Assembly: GCA_012184525.1 (NCBI GenBank) | Contig: WOFQ01000105.1 | Coordinates: forward strand, 1-50,466 | DNA length: 50,466 bases | From: Xenoacremonium recifei | Taxonomy: Eukaryota > Ascomycota > Sordariomycetes > Hypocreales > Nectriaceae | Direction of reading: 5' to 3' | Part shown: positions 32,444-43,439 of the stretch, one piece after another | Position numbering within the stretch: position 1 is the first letter of the stretch | How the letters are laid out: each line of letters starts with the position of its first letter | The notes under the pieces: generated by a model | What the model was told of the DNA's origin: nothing | What the model saw: only the letters and a program-made list of their open reading frames with translations | Databases searched by the model: none | Translations under genes and position numbers: made by a program

Positions 32444-34400
32444 TGATGGTTGGTTCGGGCAAGTGATCATCAGCTCGACTATTGATCGCAGAATTATTGG
32501 TGAGATGAGAGCCCAGTGGCTACCGAGCTACATTATAGTGAGAAATTATGCGGTATAGCCACCTACGGGACGCGGGGAAGGTGTCGGAACTGGTCACCTC
32601 AAACATTGGAATTTACTAGTTATCAAGGCGAAACGAGTTGGAGCTGTCTTATCATTGTTTATGACGGCAGAAGGATTAATTTACGGTTAGGAGATAGAAA
32701 AGAATATTTACAGGCATAAATAATATAACACTTTAGATTTATGTAGGCAATTTTAGACGCTGCTGTACATGTGTTTGTTTGCCCGCAAGGTTAGGATTTG
32801 ATTGTGCTGACCTGGGCACATTACCATGCACAGTGAAACTCAAGCTGAACCTCTTGAGCTCATGGAGGGACGTCAGTCACGTTGGCATACTGGGCGGGCA
32901 CGACTGACATGAAGGCATTCGCTTCCCTGCCTTCCAAATTTGCTCATTCGGTTTGAAGGCTGAAGTCATTGATGAACCCCCTTGGATTGATCAACATGGT
33001 TCATCCATTTTCTATAGGGTCTTACCGCATCCCTGTCTAGCATAAAGATTTCTTCATCTCTTGGTTTATGTATAGGGGCGTTATAGAGACGTTGCTCAAT
33101 CATATTGAAATACTTTCGATAGCTAGACATGTTCTGCTACTTCTTCATATCTAGCTATCGGTTCTCCAAAGTTGCAGAGTTCGTTCATCATCTTGATTAG
33201 CTACTTTCCGAGTGTTTTAGCCAGAAGGTTCATGACGATTTAATGGTAATGGTGGGAACGATAATCTTTAGGTGCTGTCACAGTCTTGAGTATGGACTCG
33301 TGGCGAGTGGGAGTTTTTTTTGGTCGTTGAGATAAACGCCACCCTGACGTCCCAGTTTCCAACGAAACAGCGAGGGGCCAGGCTCCGTGTTGAAGCAAAA
33401 TTGGGCTTCAATTTCAAGAGTCTGCTACCAGAATTGGGGTCTCATCTGACTAGAGGGGTTCAACTCCAAGCGAGTCTATTTTGATCTAGGCCCAGCCCGA
33501 GCTGTTTTTACACAACCCTATTAAACATCCGAGCGGCCTGACTGTTATATAAACCGCAAGAGGGAGCCTGTGGACATATATGATGAGTATCCAGTTATTC
33601 TTACTTTCGGACTAGATGGAATAAAAGCCATGAGAAGAGCGTCTGTAAATTCGCCACGTCTTTTTCCAGTTTAAATTGTCCTTGATCACAAACTACAGCA
33701 GAAATCCGACGAAACTCATCGCAACATTCGAAATATCTTATATATCTTCATAATTTATCACAGCTGTATACTCCGTAAAGTCACATCCCCTCAACTGCGG
33801 TAAGTCGTCTATATATCAGCTGAATTCTGTAACTTCCGCCTGTCTTACAAGTAGTGTAAAACAACTTTCTATGTATTTACATTATATTTATATATTCAAA
33901 TGGCTGATTTGAAAATTAAAAAGAATTTTTAATTTATTTATTCATAAGTTTAATAATGCTTGGACATCTATAGATTCAAGATCTGAGCGTTAAAATCCTC
34001 AAACTCCTCGAACTCTAGACTATTTTATACACTTAAACATAGCTGCTTATCTACTATAATTCCCTGAGATAGGTGTGACCCTAACCCTAAGAACTACCCG
34101 ATCACTGGTTACTAGGTTAATGGGAGTGATGTAAGCCGCTGCTCTGTAATTAGTGTCGCATTTCAAAGCTGGAGGCACCTGCTCTTCTAGTCCCAATATT
34201 GGTCTTGTTTCCTCTTTACGCGGCAATTTGGCAGGAAAACACAATCTCTTTCTGTATTCTGTATTGAACTCCTTAAAAATGTAATTCAAACACGACGGTC
34301 TCTTTCGCAACCTTAAGCATTGAAGAGGGTAGTATGCTCGTAGCTTTTCTCACTGCTAGGTTCATCGCCCCGCTAGCTTTTAATCCATTGAGAATGTCAT
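32444..34400. other. Gene-poor 2 kb
   Basis: No gene is recognised in either strand. There are AT-rich pieces (about 33880-33950) and two adjacent CCCTAA units near 34080, too short to call telomeric. A minus-strand frame at 34310-34047 has no family match. Confidence 0.5.
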
Positions 34401-36389
34401 TCAATTGCAATTGTCATGCTTTCGGTCTCCAGCCAAGGAATCGTACGCAGAGACCTGTGAGGTGATATCAAATATGTCACAGAGGTCCATCGAGGCGGTA
34501 AACCCCTGTGGAGGATGACCACTTGATAGTAAGGTGGCCCCCCCAGTTACAGCGCAAGCAGATTGCATCTGTATGCCAGGGCCCGTCTCAGTAACGTCTA
34601 GGCCAGTAACATCTTGCGTCTGGCAGACATTGTGACAGGAATTCGGGGCTGCTAACGGGCCCATCTGACTGAATTCAGCGAGGCATTCCGGTGTCTGCCA
34701 TGCCCATGGGACGATCGGATCAGAGCCAATACCGATCTCAGCACTGCCAAAATTGAAGCTGGCGAGCCATGGGTCAGAGTCGATGGCGCTTTGCATCCGC
34801 TCCAATGTGAAGGGTGTCTCATTTAAATCCAATGGAATACAAATACCGATTTCGGAAGCCTCGTGAGTTCCAGTGCCCATATGACGTGCCGTGCCAGGAG
34901 ATTCCACATTATTCGTCGTTGGCATGAGACCGTAGCCAGTCTTAAACATGGCTAACCACTGATCATTGTCTGCAGGGGTGTGGTTCCATGGATCGTCATC
35001 TCCATATACGATTATTCGCGCTTCGCGACGCAAGAGCTCGTCTGTAATGATGGTACCGCCAGTTTTAGCAGTGTAGATGAACTCGCCAAGACTTGCGGTA
35101 AGCGCTGCAAAAGGCGTTGGGGTAGTCTCGCTTGGGAAAACTGAAGTACTTAGAGGTCTCGGGCCTTTTGATGCACTAAAGGGTTCTATCTCGTTGGATT
35201 CCGTGCCAATGAGATAAGGCGGGATCGCGTTCTGGACCAACAGCGCAACAGCAGGGTCCAAACCCCGACAACCTTTCCAATCCTGCATTCGTGCCCCAGA
35301 CTTGAAGTGATCCGTGAGATGATCATTGCGATCGGACCATAGTGAGAACGTTTCGCCGCAGAACCCACACCTAGAATTCAGTTTATTAGTCTTAGATTTC
35401 CAGGACACCATTGATGGCAGTAGTGTATCAATCTTATGGATATGGCGTAAGTGTTGGCGAAGATGATCTCTTCGATAGAATATCCGGTCGCCCAGAGGCT
35501 TATTCATGCACTCAGGGGCACGGTGCGTATTAATGTGCTCATCACTTGGTTCTGAAAAATCGCAGAGCGCACATCTCAGAAAACTCTCTTCCTGACGGCG
35601 GTATCGAGGCCCCGACGGAAGGCAGCTCCATCGCTCTAGTATAAGGTGAAGAGTTGCCTCGTGCCTTGTCCAGTCATATCTTGACTTGAAGGTATCAGTA
35701 CAGAAAGTGCACTGGAAGATGCGGCCGTCTCTCTGTGATGAATCTTGAGGGTCGTGTGTAACATTCGGCCTCTTCCATCGCCTGCGCTTCCGGGATCGTT
35801 TACTGTCTCCGGAGAAGTTTGAGAAAGCCCCGGAACTGTGAGAGTAGGCCGATGAGCTACTATCGAAACCAGAGAACGAGGCATTGCCAGAACTAAGCGA
35901 GTTTGACTCAACTTGCAGTCCATAAAGTGAGGTCGGTAGAGAACTCCCGAATTGAACGCTTGTGTTCTCAATGGCATTCGATATGGCAAAAATCGAAGCG
36001 GCTTCTTCTTCTGGAGGTGAATGCCTCCAACGTTCGAGTGGTGACATCTCATAGCGTGGGTTATTTTGACTTTGAAAGGATATCGGCAATGATGAGGCAC
36101 TACTACCAGCTGATGGTGCCCTGCATATCTTCTCTCTACTCCGTCGTCGGGCATTGGTAAACCAAGAGGAGATCTGGCGTACACTCATGCCCGTTTGTTC
36201 GCTGAGTGAGCTTTTTTCAAGCTCGTTGGGGTATGGGGACGTAGAGTGAGCTGCAAACCACCCCCTTAGAATCCTTGTGGCACTGCGGGCATGCCTGACA
36301 ACGGGTTTCCTTTGCTTGGTGTAGCTCTCAATGTGGCCTTCCGGTGCGGTCCCTCGGCTACGGGGTGATTCATCTTGGAAACCATCCAT
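34401..36389 (-). CDS. Homeodomain plus C2H2 zinc-finger transcription factor
   Basis: Single exon, 662 aa, ATG at 36389. Residues about 40-85 form a TALE/KN-type homeodomain: LRGWFAAHSTSPYPNELEKSSLSEQTGMSVRQISSWF followed by TNARRRSREK, with the recognition-helix W-F-x-N-A-R-R-R core. After a Ser-rich stretch and a basic SRKRRRWKRP patch come C2H2-like fingers: FQCTFCTDTFKSRYDWTRHEATLH, CALCDFSEPSDEHINTH, a linker RRDHLRQHLRHIH and CGFCGETFSLWSDRNDHLTDH. The C-terminal half is acidic and poorly structured, possibly an activation region. This homeobox-C2H2 architecture is known in filamentous ascomycetes. Targets cannot be inferred. Confidence 0.85.
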   Translation of the reverse strand: MDGFQDESPRSRGTAPEGHIESYTKQRKPVVRHARSATRILRGWFAAHSTSPYPNELEKSSLSEQTGMSVRQISSWFTNARRRSREKICRAPSAGSSASSLPISFQSQNNPRYEMSPLERWRHSPPEEEAASIFAISNAIENTSVQFGSSLPTSLYGLQVESNSLSSGNASFSGFDSSSSAYSHSSGAFSNFSGDSKRSRKRRRWKRPNVTHDPQDSSQRDGRIFQCTFCTDTFKSRYDWTRHEATLHLILERWSCLPSGPRYRRQEESFLRCALCDFSEPSDEHINTHRAPECMNKPLGDRIFYRRDHLRQHLRHIHKIDTLLPSMVSWKSKTNKLNSRCGFCGETFSLWSDRNDHLTDHFKSGARMQDWKGCRGLDPAVALLVQNAIPPYLIGTESNEIEPFSASKGPRPLSTSVFPSETTPTPFAALTASLGEFIYTAKTGGTIITDELLRREARIIVYGDDDPWNHTPADNDQWLAMFKTGYGLMPTTNNVESPGTARHMGTGTHEASEIGICIPLDLNETPFTLERMQSAIDSDPWLASFNFGSAEIGIGSDPIVPWAWQTPECLAEFSQMGPLAAPNSCHNVCQTQDVTGLDVTETGPGIQMQSACAVTGGATLLSSGHPPQGFTASMDLCDIFDITSQVSAYDSLAGDRKHDNCN

Positions 36390-37212
36390 CAGATGAGTTC
36401 AGACGGACCCTCAGGGTGCTAAGAGATGACAGGGAAAAGGAGTATGGTCGAATCCGCCTGGGGTTGTTCTTGGAGCGCGAACTTAACTGGTGGTGAAAAT
36501 CAAGACCCCGCAGACGTTGAGATTCTGTCGAGAGTGGGGAGGGGACGATGTGTCAGATTCTTTGGAAAACTAGACAGGAACCCAGGTTGTAGTTGCAATG
36601 GTATTAAAACCCTGTCCCTCAGATGCGACGATGTTGAAAATATGCAAGCGAAGGTTGAGCGGCCAATTTCCAGATGCGCTAAAAAAAAATCATCTCCAAT
36701 CGGATTAGAGTCTCGATACAATACGGAGTACAGATTACTCCATATATACAAGTAGTACTCGCCTGGCAACTCAACTACGTCAGAGACAAATCATTATATG
36801 ACGCTAAATCGACAAAACTGGCCTAGTTTTTGTGATAGATTTACGTGGTCACAAGGTAAGCATACTGATTGGTTCTTGGTCCAAAGACGGGGACAGTCAA
36901 GCGCGAAGAAAATTGGGGCAGATGCAACCTGATAAGGCGTCAAATGGCACTTTCGGGTCCCCATGACTGAAAAGGCGCGGCGTAAGACTTTCTCAGTGAA
37001 CAGACTCGGGTTTTGTGCATAATCTCTTCTCGTGTTTATAAATGATGATCTTGTTTCCTTCATCTTCTAAATCGTCATTTTCCGTGCCGCTGCCCGAGGG
37101 TCTTGTTACATATAATAAATATAAATTATATCAGGAACTGGCAGCGATAGGGGAGTGAACAAGCTGTCAGGTAGGTCTCAGGAAGATCGCAGCTTACTAA
37201 CTCTCGGGCAGC
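36390..37212. other. Promoter of homeodomain gene and left flank of the LINE
   Basis: No gene is recognised. It holds the 5' region of the factor starting at 36389. It may also hold the sequence originally adjacent to the retrotransposon. Confidence 0.45.
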
Positions 37213-37641
37213 AGATATTATAGGGCGTTAAATAGTATCTATTAGGGGCTAATTATAGCTGAGGAGCTAAGTAAGAACTGCGATGATCCCAAATGTGTAT
37301 AAGAAAGAAAAAAAAGTCCCAAGGACTATCAAGTATATAGACAGCTGTATGAACATCAGTAGTTTATTTAGCTACCCAGCCATCAATACAACTTGGTTAC
37401 CACACCCCACTTGAGCATTACCAGACGTAACACCCAGTCATGCTCAGATCACATGCCTATCTTGCCTGCCAACAAGGAACCCTACCATCCCCTGTACCTA
37501 CCCTATAGTTGGAAACCCAGATCGTTACACTGACCCTAACAAATACACTTCCCTCTTACATCAACATCCCTTGGCATCCACTGTTAAGGGACTCGCACTA
37601 AATACACCAAATCACTAACAGACACAATATAACATCCCGCG

Positions 37642-39195
37642 ATGGCCTCAGTGCCAGTCGCCGACCCTTTCGACACTGGTCCCGACACACCGACGCATCT
37701 GTCAAGACTTGCCAGAGCTCGGCTGCTCCTTGGAGCTGAACATGATATCCGCGAGGATGTCGTGACGACGCCGCCGCAGGCGAGGATGCACTCAGGAACT
37801 CCTGAGCTGCCGGAAGTACCACGCCAAGACAACCCAGGGACTGGCCGCGAGAACAGCGTGCCGAGCAGCGACATCTTCATCACGGGAATCACCCGCCCGG
37901 CCATCAGGACCTCGACTGAGGCTGACGGCATTATCTCCAACAGCAAGCATGCGCACAACCAGAGATCCCTCGCTCTCCGAGCCCTCTGCACTGCTTTCGA
38001 CAACACCGCAGCACAGTTCTCAGACGGCGCCGCCCTTCACTACATCCAGGCCCTCTCTAAGGAATTTATGATCATTGGCGAAGCCCTCCTCAATGGAATA
38101 ACTCGTCGCCCCAGGAACACGGTCAATACTACCTATGCAGACAAACTCCGGCTGAATCTCCCTCATGGCGCTGCCCTCGACCCCAACGCCGCCCCTAACG
38201 CCAATGCGCGGCAACAACAAACAAACCGCACGCAATTTCCCCCTGCCCGGGTTGCCAAGCGCAATGAAGACAGAAGAATCTTTCTTCGCCTCCACCCCGG
38301 ATCCCCTGTCCGGGACAAGGACCCAATAGCGATCCGTGCTTCAGTTACCAGCCTCTTGGGACTCACCCTTGCCGACATCCCCAAAGCAACTCCGACCAAA
38401 ACTGGCTGGGCCCTCACAGCTGCCAACGATATCACCCGCAAGAAGGTCCTTGATGCAGAAGACAGGTTGATCTCCGACCTCGATATCACTGCAGTCGAAC
38501 AGGCAGAGAAATGGTTCCACTATGTACTTAAGGATGTCCCCAGGATCACAATTGACTTTCAAGGCAATCCTCTTAGTCTCTCTAAGCTAACCTCAGAGGA
38601 AACCTATGCCCAGACGGGGATCAAACCGATCAGCGTCCGATACAGCAAATATGACGACCCCTCCACTCCCACTGCAACCCTGATAGTCTCCTTCAAGGAA
38701 CTCCCAAGAAAGCTGTTCCGATTATTCGGCACAAGCAAGATAGCAAGACTAATCACCAAGACCAACCCGCCAAGGCAATGCCAGTCCTGCTGGGACTACC
38801 ACGCAACCACGAACTGCGAAAAGGAGGCCAAATGTGCACTCTGCGGACAGAAGAGGCATGAGGGCCCCTGCAACCACCCAGTTCAATGCTCGAACTGCCT
38901 GGGTGAACATCCCGCTACTGATATTATCTGCCCAGTGAGGCCAGTTAAGAAATTTGGCACTTTTCACCGTCACACGCGGATCGAAAAGACCGCCATTCGA
39001 AGGAACAATGCAGCCATATTCCGAAGGAAACATCCGCAACCTGCTGAACACTCCTCCCTAATACCAGTCCCCTCCTCGCCCTGCCCAGCTCCTGGGGCAG
39101 TAACAAGCATCTCCCAATCCCTCCCAACAGAGACAGACATCCAAGCTTCCCCTAGGAAGCGCCGTCATCTCTCCACCCCAGAGACTCATGAGTAG
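37642..39195 (+). CDS. LINE ORF1, gag-like zinc-knuckle protein
   Basis: Open frame of 517 aa. The C-terminal third contains three zinc-knuckle-like units in a row: CQSCWDYHATTNC, CALCGQKRHEGPC and CSNCLGEHPATDIIC, followed by a basic segment. This is the usual arrangement of ORF1 in Tad- and I-type elements, where the protein binds element RNA. The centre contains RVAKRNEDRRIFLRLHPGSPVRDKDPIAIR, typical of these fungal ORF1 proteins. The last codons overlap the ORF2 start (ATGAGTAG at 39188-39195), which suggests coupled termination and re-initiation for ORF2 translation. Confidence 0.85.
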   Translation: MASVPVADPFDTGPDTPTHLSRLARARLLLGAEHDIREDVVTTPPQARMHSGTPELPEVPRQDNPGTGRENSVPSSDIFITGITRPAIRTSTEADGIISNSKHAHNQRSLALRALCTAFDNTAAQFSDGAALHYIQALSKEFMIIGEALLNGITRRPRNTVNTTYADKLRLNLPHGAALDPNAAPNANARQQQTNRTQFPPARVAKRNEDRRIFLRLHPGSPVRDKDPIAIRASVTSLLGLTLADIPKATPTKTGWALTAANDITRKKVLDAEDRLISDLDITAVEQAEKWFHYVLKDVPRITIDFQGNPLSLSKLTSEETYAQTGIKPISVRYSKYDDPSTPTATLIVSFKELPRKLFRLFGTSKIARLITKTNPPRQCQSCWDYHATTNCEKEAKCALCGQKRHEGPCNHPVQCSNCLGEHPATDIICPVRPVKKFGTFHRHTRIEKTAIRRNNAAIFRRKHPQPAEHSSLIPVPSSPCPAPGAVTSISQSLPTETDIQASPRKRRHLSTPETHE

Positions 39196-42100
39196 AGGAT
39201 CTCAGCCTCTTGAACAACGGAAAAGGGGCCCACCGCCCCCCCGTAGACAGATCAAAGTCTTTCAGGCTAATGTGGGCAAAGGCCCAGCGGCCCACGATAC
39301 CGCGCTCGCTTTAGCTGACCGAAGCGGCTTTGACATTGTTATGATCCAAGAACTCTGGACCTTAATCAAGGACAATAGATGCCTCACGAAAACGCATACT
39401 GCCTACGACACTTTCTCTCTAGTCAGTCATTGGACTGATAATCTAACCCGGCCGAGAGTCATGACATACCTCACTCGACGCGGATATCTCTACGGCGACC
39501 AACTCTCCCCCTTCCAATCACGAGATATACTCTGGCTCCGCGTGGCAGGACTCACTTTCCTGAATATCTACCGTAGTCCCGGAGTCGCAGATATCTTCCC
39601 TATCCTCCAGCAATGGCCAATCCCACAGAATTGCCTGGTTGCAGGGGACTTTAACGCCTAACACCACTCCTGGCAGACAGGAAGGACATCCTCCCAAGGG
39701 GCAGCGATTGCTGACTTTATGGATGAGAATCTTCTCACCCTACTCAACCCACCCGACCTTCTAACCAATCCACACGGGAACACAATCGACCTTACTTTCT
39801 CAAATATCCCCTTCGCAGAGGCAGTCATTGAAGATCACCTCGCCACAACCTCCGATCACTATACCCTATCAATCACAATCCCCGGCATCCAGCCCAATAG
39901 CCCGACCTCTACCCCAAAGCTTCGACTAACAACCCCAGATCAACAGGACTCCCTGCTCCGCCTGATCACAGCCGGAGCCCCCAGCCTCCCTCAGGCACTA
40001 GGCACTCCAGAAGATCTAGACAGAGCAGCCTCAGCTCTCTCGGAGCTCTTCCAGTCAGCCCTGCAAGTCGCAGCAACCCCAGCCCGCAGACTAACGAAGA
40101 GAGCCCCCTGGTGGACCAGTGAATGCGAGAAATCTCACTCCGACTTCCTCATCGCACGGCGAACGATCCCGAACACAGAAACGGTACGGGCAATTACTAA
40201 AGCTCACCGCAAAGTCATAAGGGATGCAAAACGAGCCTTCTGGAGGAATATCATTGACAACGCTGGCGACAGAAAGGAGATCTTCCAGATCGCCAGATGG
40301 AACAAGAAACCAGCCCCCTTCTGCCCCCCCCCTCTCGAATATAACGGCCAGGTCTACGAGACCCAGCTCGACCGAGCACAAGCGCTTCGACAGGCTACTC
40401 TGGAGAGAAGAACGGCTTCGGATGATATCTTGGATGAATGGGGCCCAGTCTCCCCTCCTACACGACTTGAATTCTCGAGCCGAGTCACCCTCACAGAGGC
40501 AGAGGCAACTGTCACCAAGACAGGCAACACATCACCAGGAGCAGACAATATCACAACATCCGCTCTTCGAATCTGCTGGCCCGTCCTTGGCGAATACATC
40601 ACTCGACTCTATCAAAGATGTCTCTCCCTCGGTCACCACCCCCTCCCCCTCAAGGAAGCCGAAGTCGTCATGATCCCCAAGCTGGGCAAGCGAGACCTCA
40701 CAAAGCCCAGATCATGGAGACCTATCTCCCTTCTCTCTTGTCTAGCCAAAGGGCTAGAGAGGCTGATAGCAAGACGAATGGCTCACATTGCAGTCACTAA
40801 GGCAGTCCTCCATCCGAACCAGATAGGCGCACTCCCAAAGAGATCTGCAGTCGACCTAGTCGCCTCTTTGATACACGACGTCGAGGAAGCCCTCCAGGAC
40901 GGCAAAGTCTGCACCCTTATCACAATGGATGTTCAGGGCGCTTTTGATACAGTCCTACGCAACAGGCTAGTCAAGAGACTCAGAGAACAAGGCTGGCCGG
41001 ACAATCTAGCCCGCTGGGTCCGCTCCTTTATGACAGACCGAAAAGTGAAGGTCAGACTGCAGGAAACAGTCACTCCATTAGCCTCTCTCGCATGCGGCTT
41101 GCCCCAAGGGTCACCAGTATCTCCCATCCTCTTCCTGCTCTACACTGAGCCTATCTACAAGCTGGGGAGGACAGCTTCAACAAGTAGACTGATTAAAGCA
41201 AAGGCCTTCAAGGCTGCCCCCCGATACGGTTATGCAGATGACTCTGCTGTCCTCTGTATTGACCGCAACCTCATCGACTCTGCAAGACAAGCCTCAGTTG
41301 AGATCTCACGCCTCATACAATGGGGCACAGACAACGGCGTCACGTTTGACCCCGCAAAGACAGAGGTGATGCATTTCAGCCGACGAAGGACAGACAAGCA
41401 CCTCTCCCCTCCGGTTCTTCATGGGGAAACCGAAAAGCACGCAGAAGAAGCGCTCCGATGGCTAGGTGTATACCTTGATAGGAGACTGAGCTTCCGCACA
41501 CACGTCGAGAAGTGGGCAAATAAGGCCAAATCGACAGCTGGCATCCTACGAAGCATCTCGAACACTCAACATGGCCCACCGCCTTCCTCAGTCAGGAAGG
41601 CCATAAAGGCCTGCGTGGAACCAGTCCTCCTCTACGGAGTCGAGGCCTGGTACCCCGGCCTCACTAGACCCTCAGCAGGGTCCCCGGACATATTCAAATC
41701 AACGGGTGTTGCTCACCTTGTACAGAGGATTGCAAAGGTCATGAGGTTCGCACTCCGAGCAATAGCGCCAGTATGGGCCACAACCCCGAATAGTGCGATC
41801 CATCGCGAATCGGGCATGGCACCAGCTGAACAAGCCCTCGAGGCAGTACGACTCAGATTCGCCTCAAGACTGAGAACACTTGACCCAGACCACCCTCTCG
41901 TGGCTCGCACCAGCCGACGGTCCTCGAAACCACAGAAAACTCGCCTTCTTCTCACTTCTGAGCTCGCCCCTCCCTGCCCACGCCCTTGCCTAACGCGGCC
42001 TCCCTTCCCATCGACCTCTCTCAAGCCACTCGCTTACGCCTCCAAGCCGAAAGCAGCTGAGGCATTCATGGAATGGATCCAACTTCTCCCCCTCCGCCAT

Positions 42101-42943
42101 ATCGTGGTATACTCGGACGGCTCGAAAGGCCCGAATGGAGCAACAGGCTACGGATATGTCGTACACCACAGGAAGAAAACCGTAGCCCGCGGACACGGCC
42201 GGCTCGGAGACGCAGAAGTCTATGACGCGGAAGTCAACGGCGCTCTCCACGGTCTCAAACACGCAATTCGACTTGCCAGAGGACAACCCATCTGGGTTTG
42301 CCTTGACAACACTGCAGCTGGGGACTCTCTTCGAGGCCGACCCTCCGACAGTTCCCAAGAGGAAATCCTCCAATTCCAACAAACTGCAATGGCATACACT
42401 AACAAAGTCACTATCAAATGGTGCCCCGGACACCAAGACATCCCCGGCAATGAGGAAGCTGATAAGCTGGCAAACTTGGGAGCTGCGCTCCCACCAGTCC
42501 TACCGGAACCCCTGCCAACAATCGCAGCTGTCCGGCGAAGAGCAAAGGCCAGACCAAAAGAGACCTTTACAGGCTGGTGGGCAGAGAATATGCCCCCTTC
42601 CTATCGACCTCTGGATCTCCCAGCGAAGCTGAGGCCTCCAAAAGAACTCGGAATATCAAGGTCTTCCCTCCATCACCTCCTAGCTGCTCGCACCAGACAC
42701 GGCGACTTCGCCGACTACCACGAGCGTTTCAAACACGAAGATGCTACCCTCAACTGTAGTTGCGGGCGTCGGAAATCACCCGAACATCTCTTCTATTGCC
42801 GCAAGGTCGATAGCAAGCTGCGGATGAGGCTCGCACCCTCACCCACGCAAGCCATCAACCGGGCAATAGGCATTGACTTCGAAGACTACGTCAAATTGGC
42901 GGAGACAGCCCAGTTCTTCCAGAAATTCTGTCTCCGCCACTAA
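39188..42943 (+). pseudogene. LINE ORF2: endonuclease, reverse transcriptase, RNase H; one in-frame stop
   Basis: A 1251-codon frame interrupted by a single TAA at 39659-39661. Downstream of the stop the same frame is open to 42943. The N-terminal APE-type endonuclease shows IKVFQANVGKGPAAH, IVMIQELW and VAGDFNA, with the stop immediately after this last motif and HHSWQ following. The reverse transcriptase has the finger MDVQGAFDTV, GLPQGSPVSPILFLLY and the catalytic YADD box (41231-41242). RNase H shows VVYSDGSKG, DAEVNGALHG, CLDNTAAG and CPGHQDIPGNEEADKLA. A C-terminal Cys/His unit, NCSCGRRKSPEHLFYC, follows. A CAA to TAA change would explain the stop. This copy should be unable to make full-length ORF2 unless read through. 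Confidence 0.85.
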
Positions 42944-43388
42944 GACTAGTCCCCCCTCCCACTTCTCTCCTTTCCTTTGTCTATCGGTGTTCGTTTGGGT
43001 TCTCTCGTTGATTCCGCGGCTGTGTGCCCTATCGGGGCCGTACAATCCGCGAAGGGCTGGTTTCAGTCAAAATACGACTCAGGTTCACCCGGTCCTCCAA
43101 ACCGGTCGAAGTTGGCGGCAATTGCTGCGCATCTGTCCTCGCTGACGAGGACACGAGCTCGATGACTTGAAGCTTATGCGTTGAGGTGCGAAATGGCTAA
43201 GGTAGGAGAAAAGGGGCGCGTTACTAGCGACGCGTACTAGCTGAGTGGGTTTCAAAGCTGCGGCCATGACCCACCCCTAGCGTATCGCAGGACCTACCCT
43301 GGACCTCAGTGGCGAGGAATTGGGGGGGAAAACCACAATCTCTAGACTACCCTCGTCCTCTGCGACAACTACCTTAGACCAGCTGAGC

Positions 43389-43439
43389 ACGTCCTCTTGT
43401 CCCTCTAGGGAACAGGCAGGTTCGACTCCTGCAGGACGT
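43389..43439 (+). ncRNA. tRNA-like minihelix at the LINE 3' end
   Basis: ACGTCCT (43389-43395) pairs perfectly with AGGACGT (43433-43439) as a 7-bp acceptor-like stem. Abutting its 3' strand is a 5-bp stem, GCAGG (43416-43420) with CCTGC (43428-43432), closing the 7-base loop TTCGACT, a match to the canonical T-loop TTCRANY. Between acceptor and T-arm is a short hairpin, CCC-TCTA-GGG (43401-43410), in place of D and anticodon arms. It ends nine bases before the AAAAC tail. It is too short for a tRNA gene and probably marks the element RNA 3' end. Confidence 0.55.

Noticed and set aside
34047..34310. Minus-strand ORF of 87 codons
   Set aside because: No recognisable domain, no supporting introns or start context.
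43389..43439. A genuine tRNA gene at the LINE 3' end
   Set aside because: Only 51 bases, with no D-arm and no 7-base anticodon loop. Better described as a tRNA-like structure of the element.
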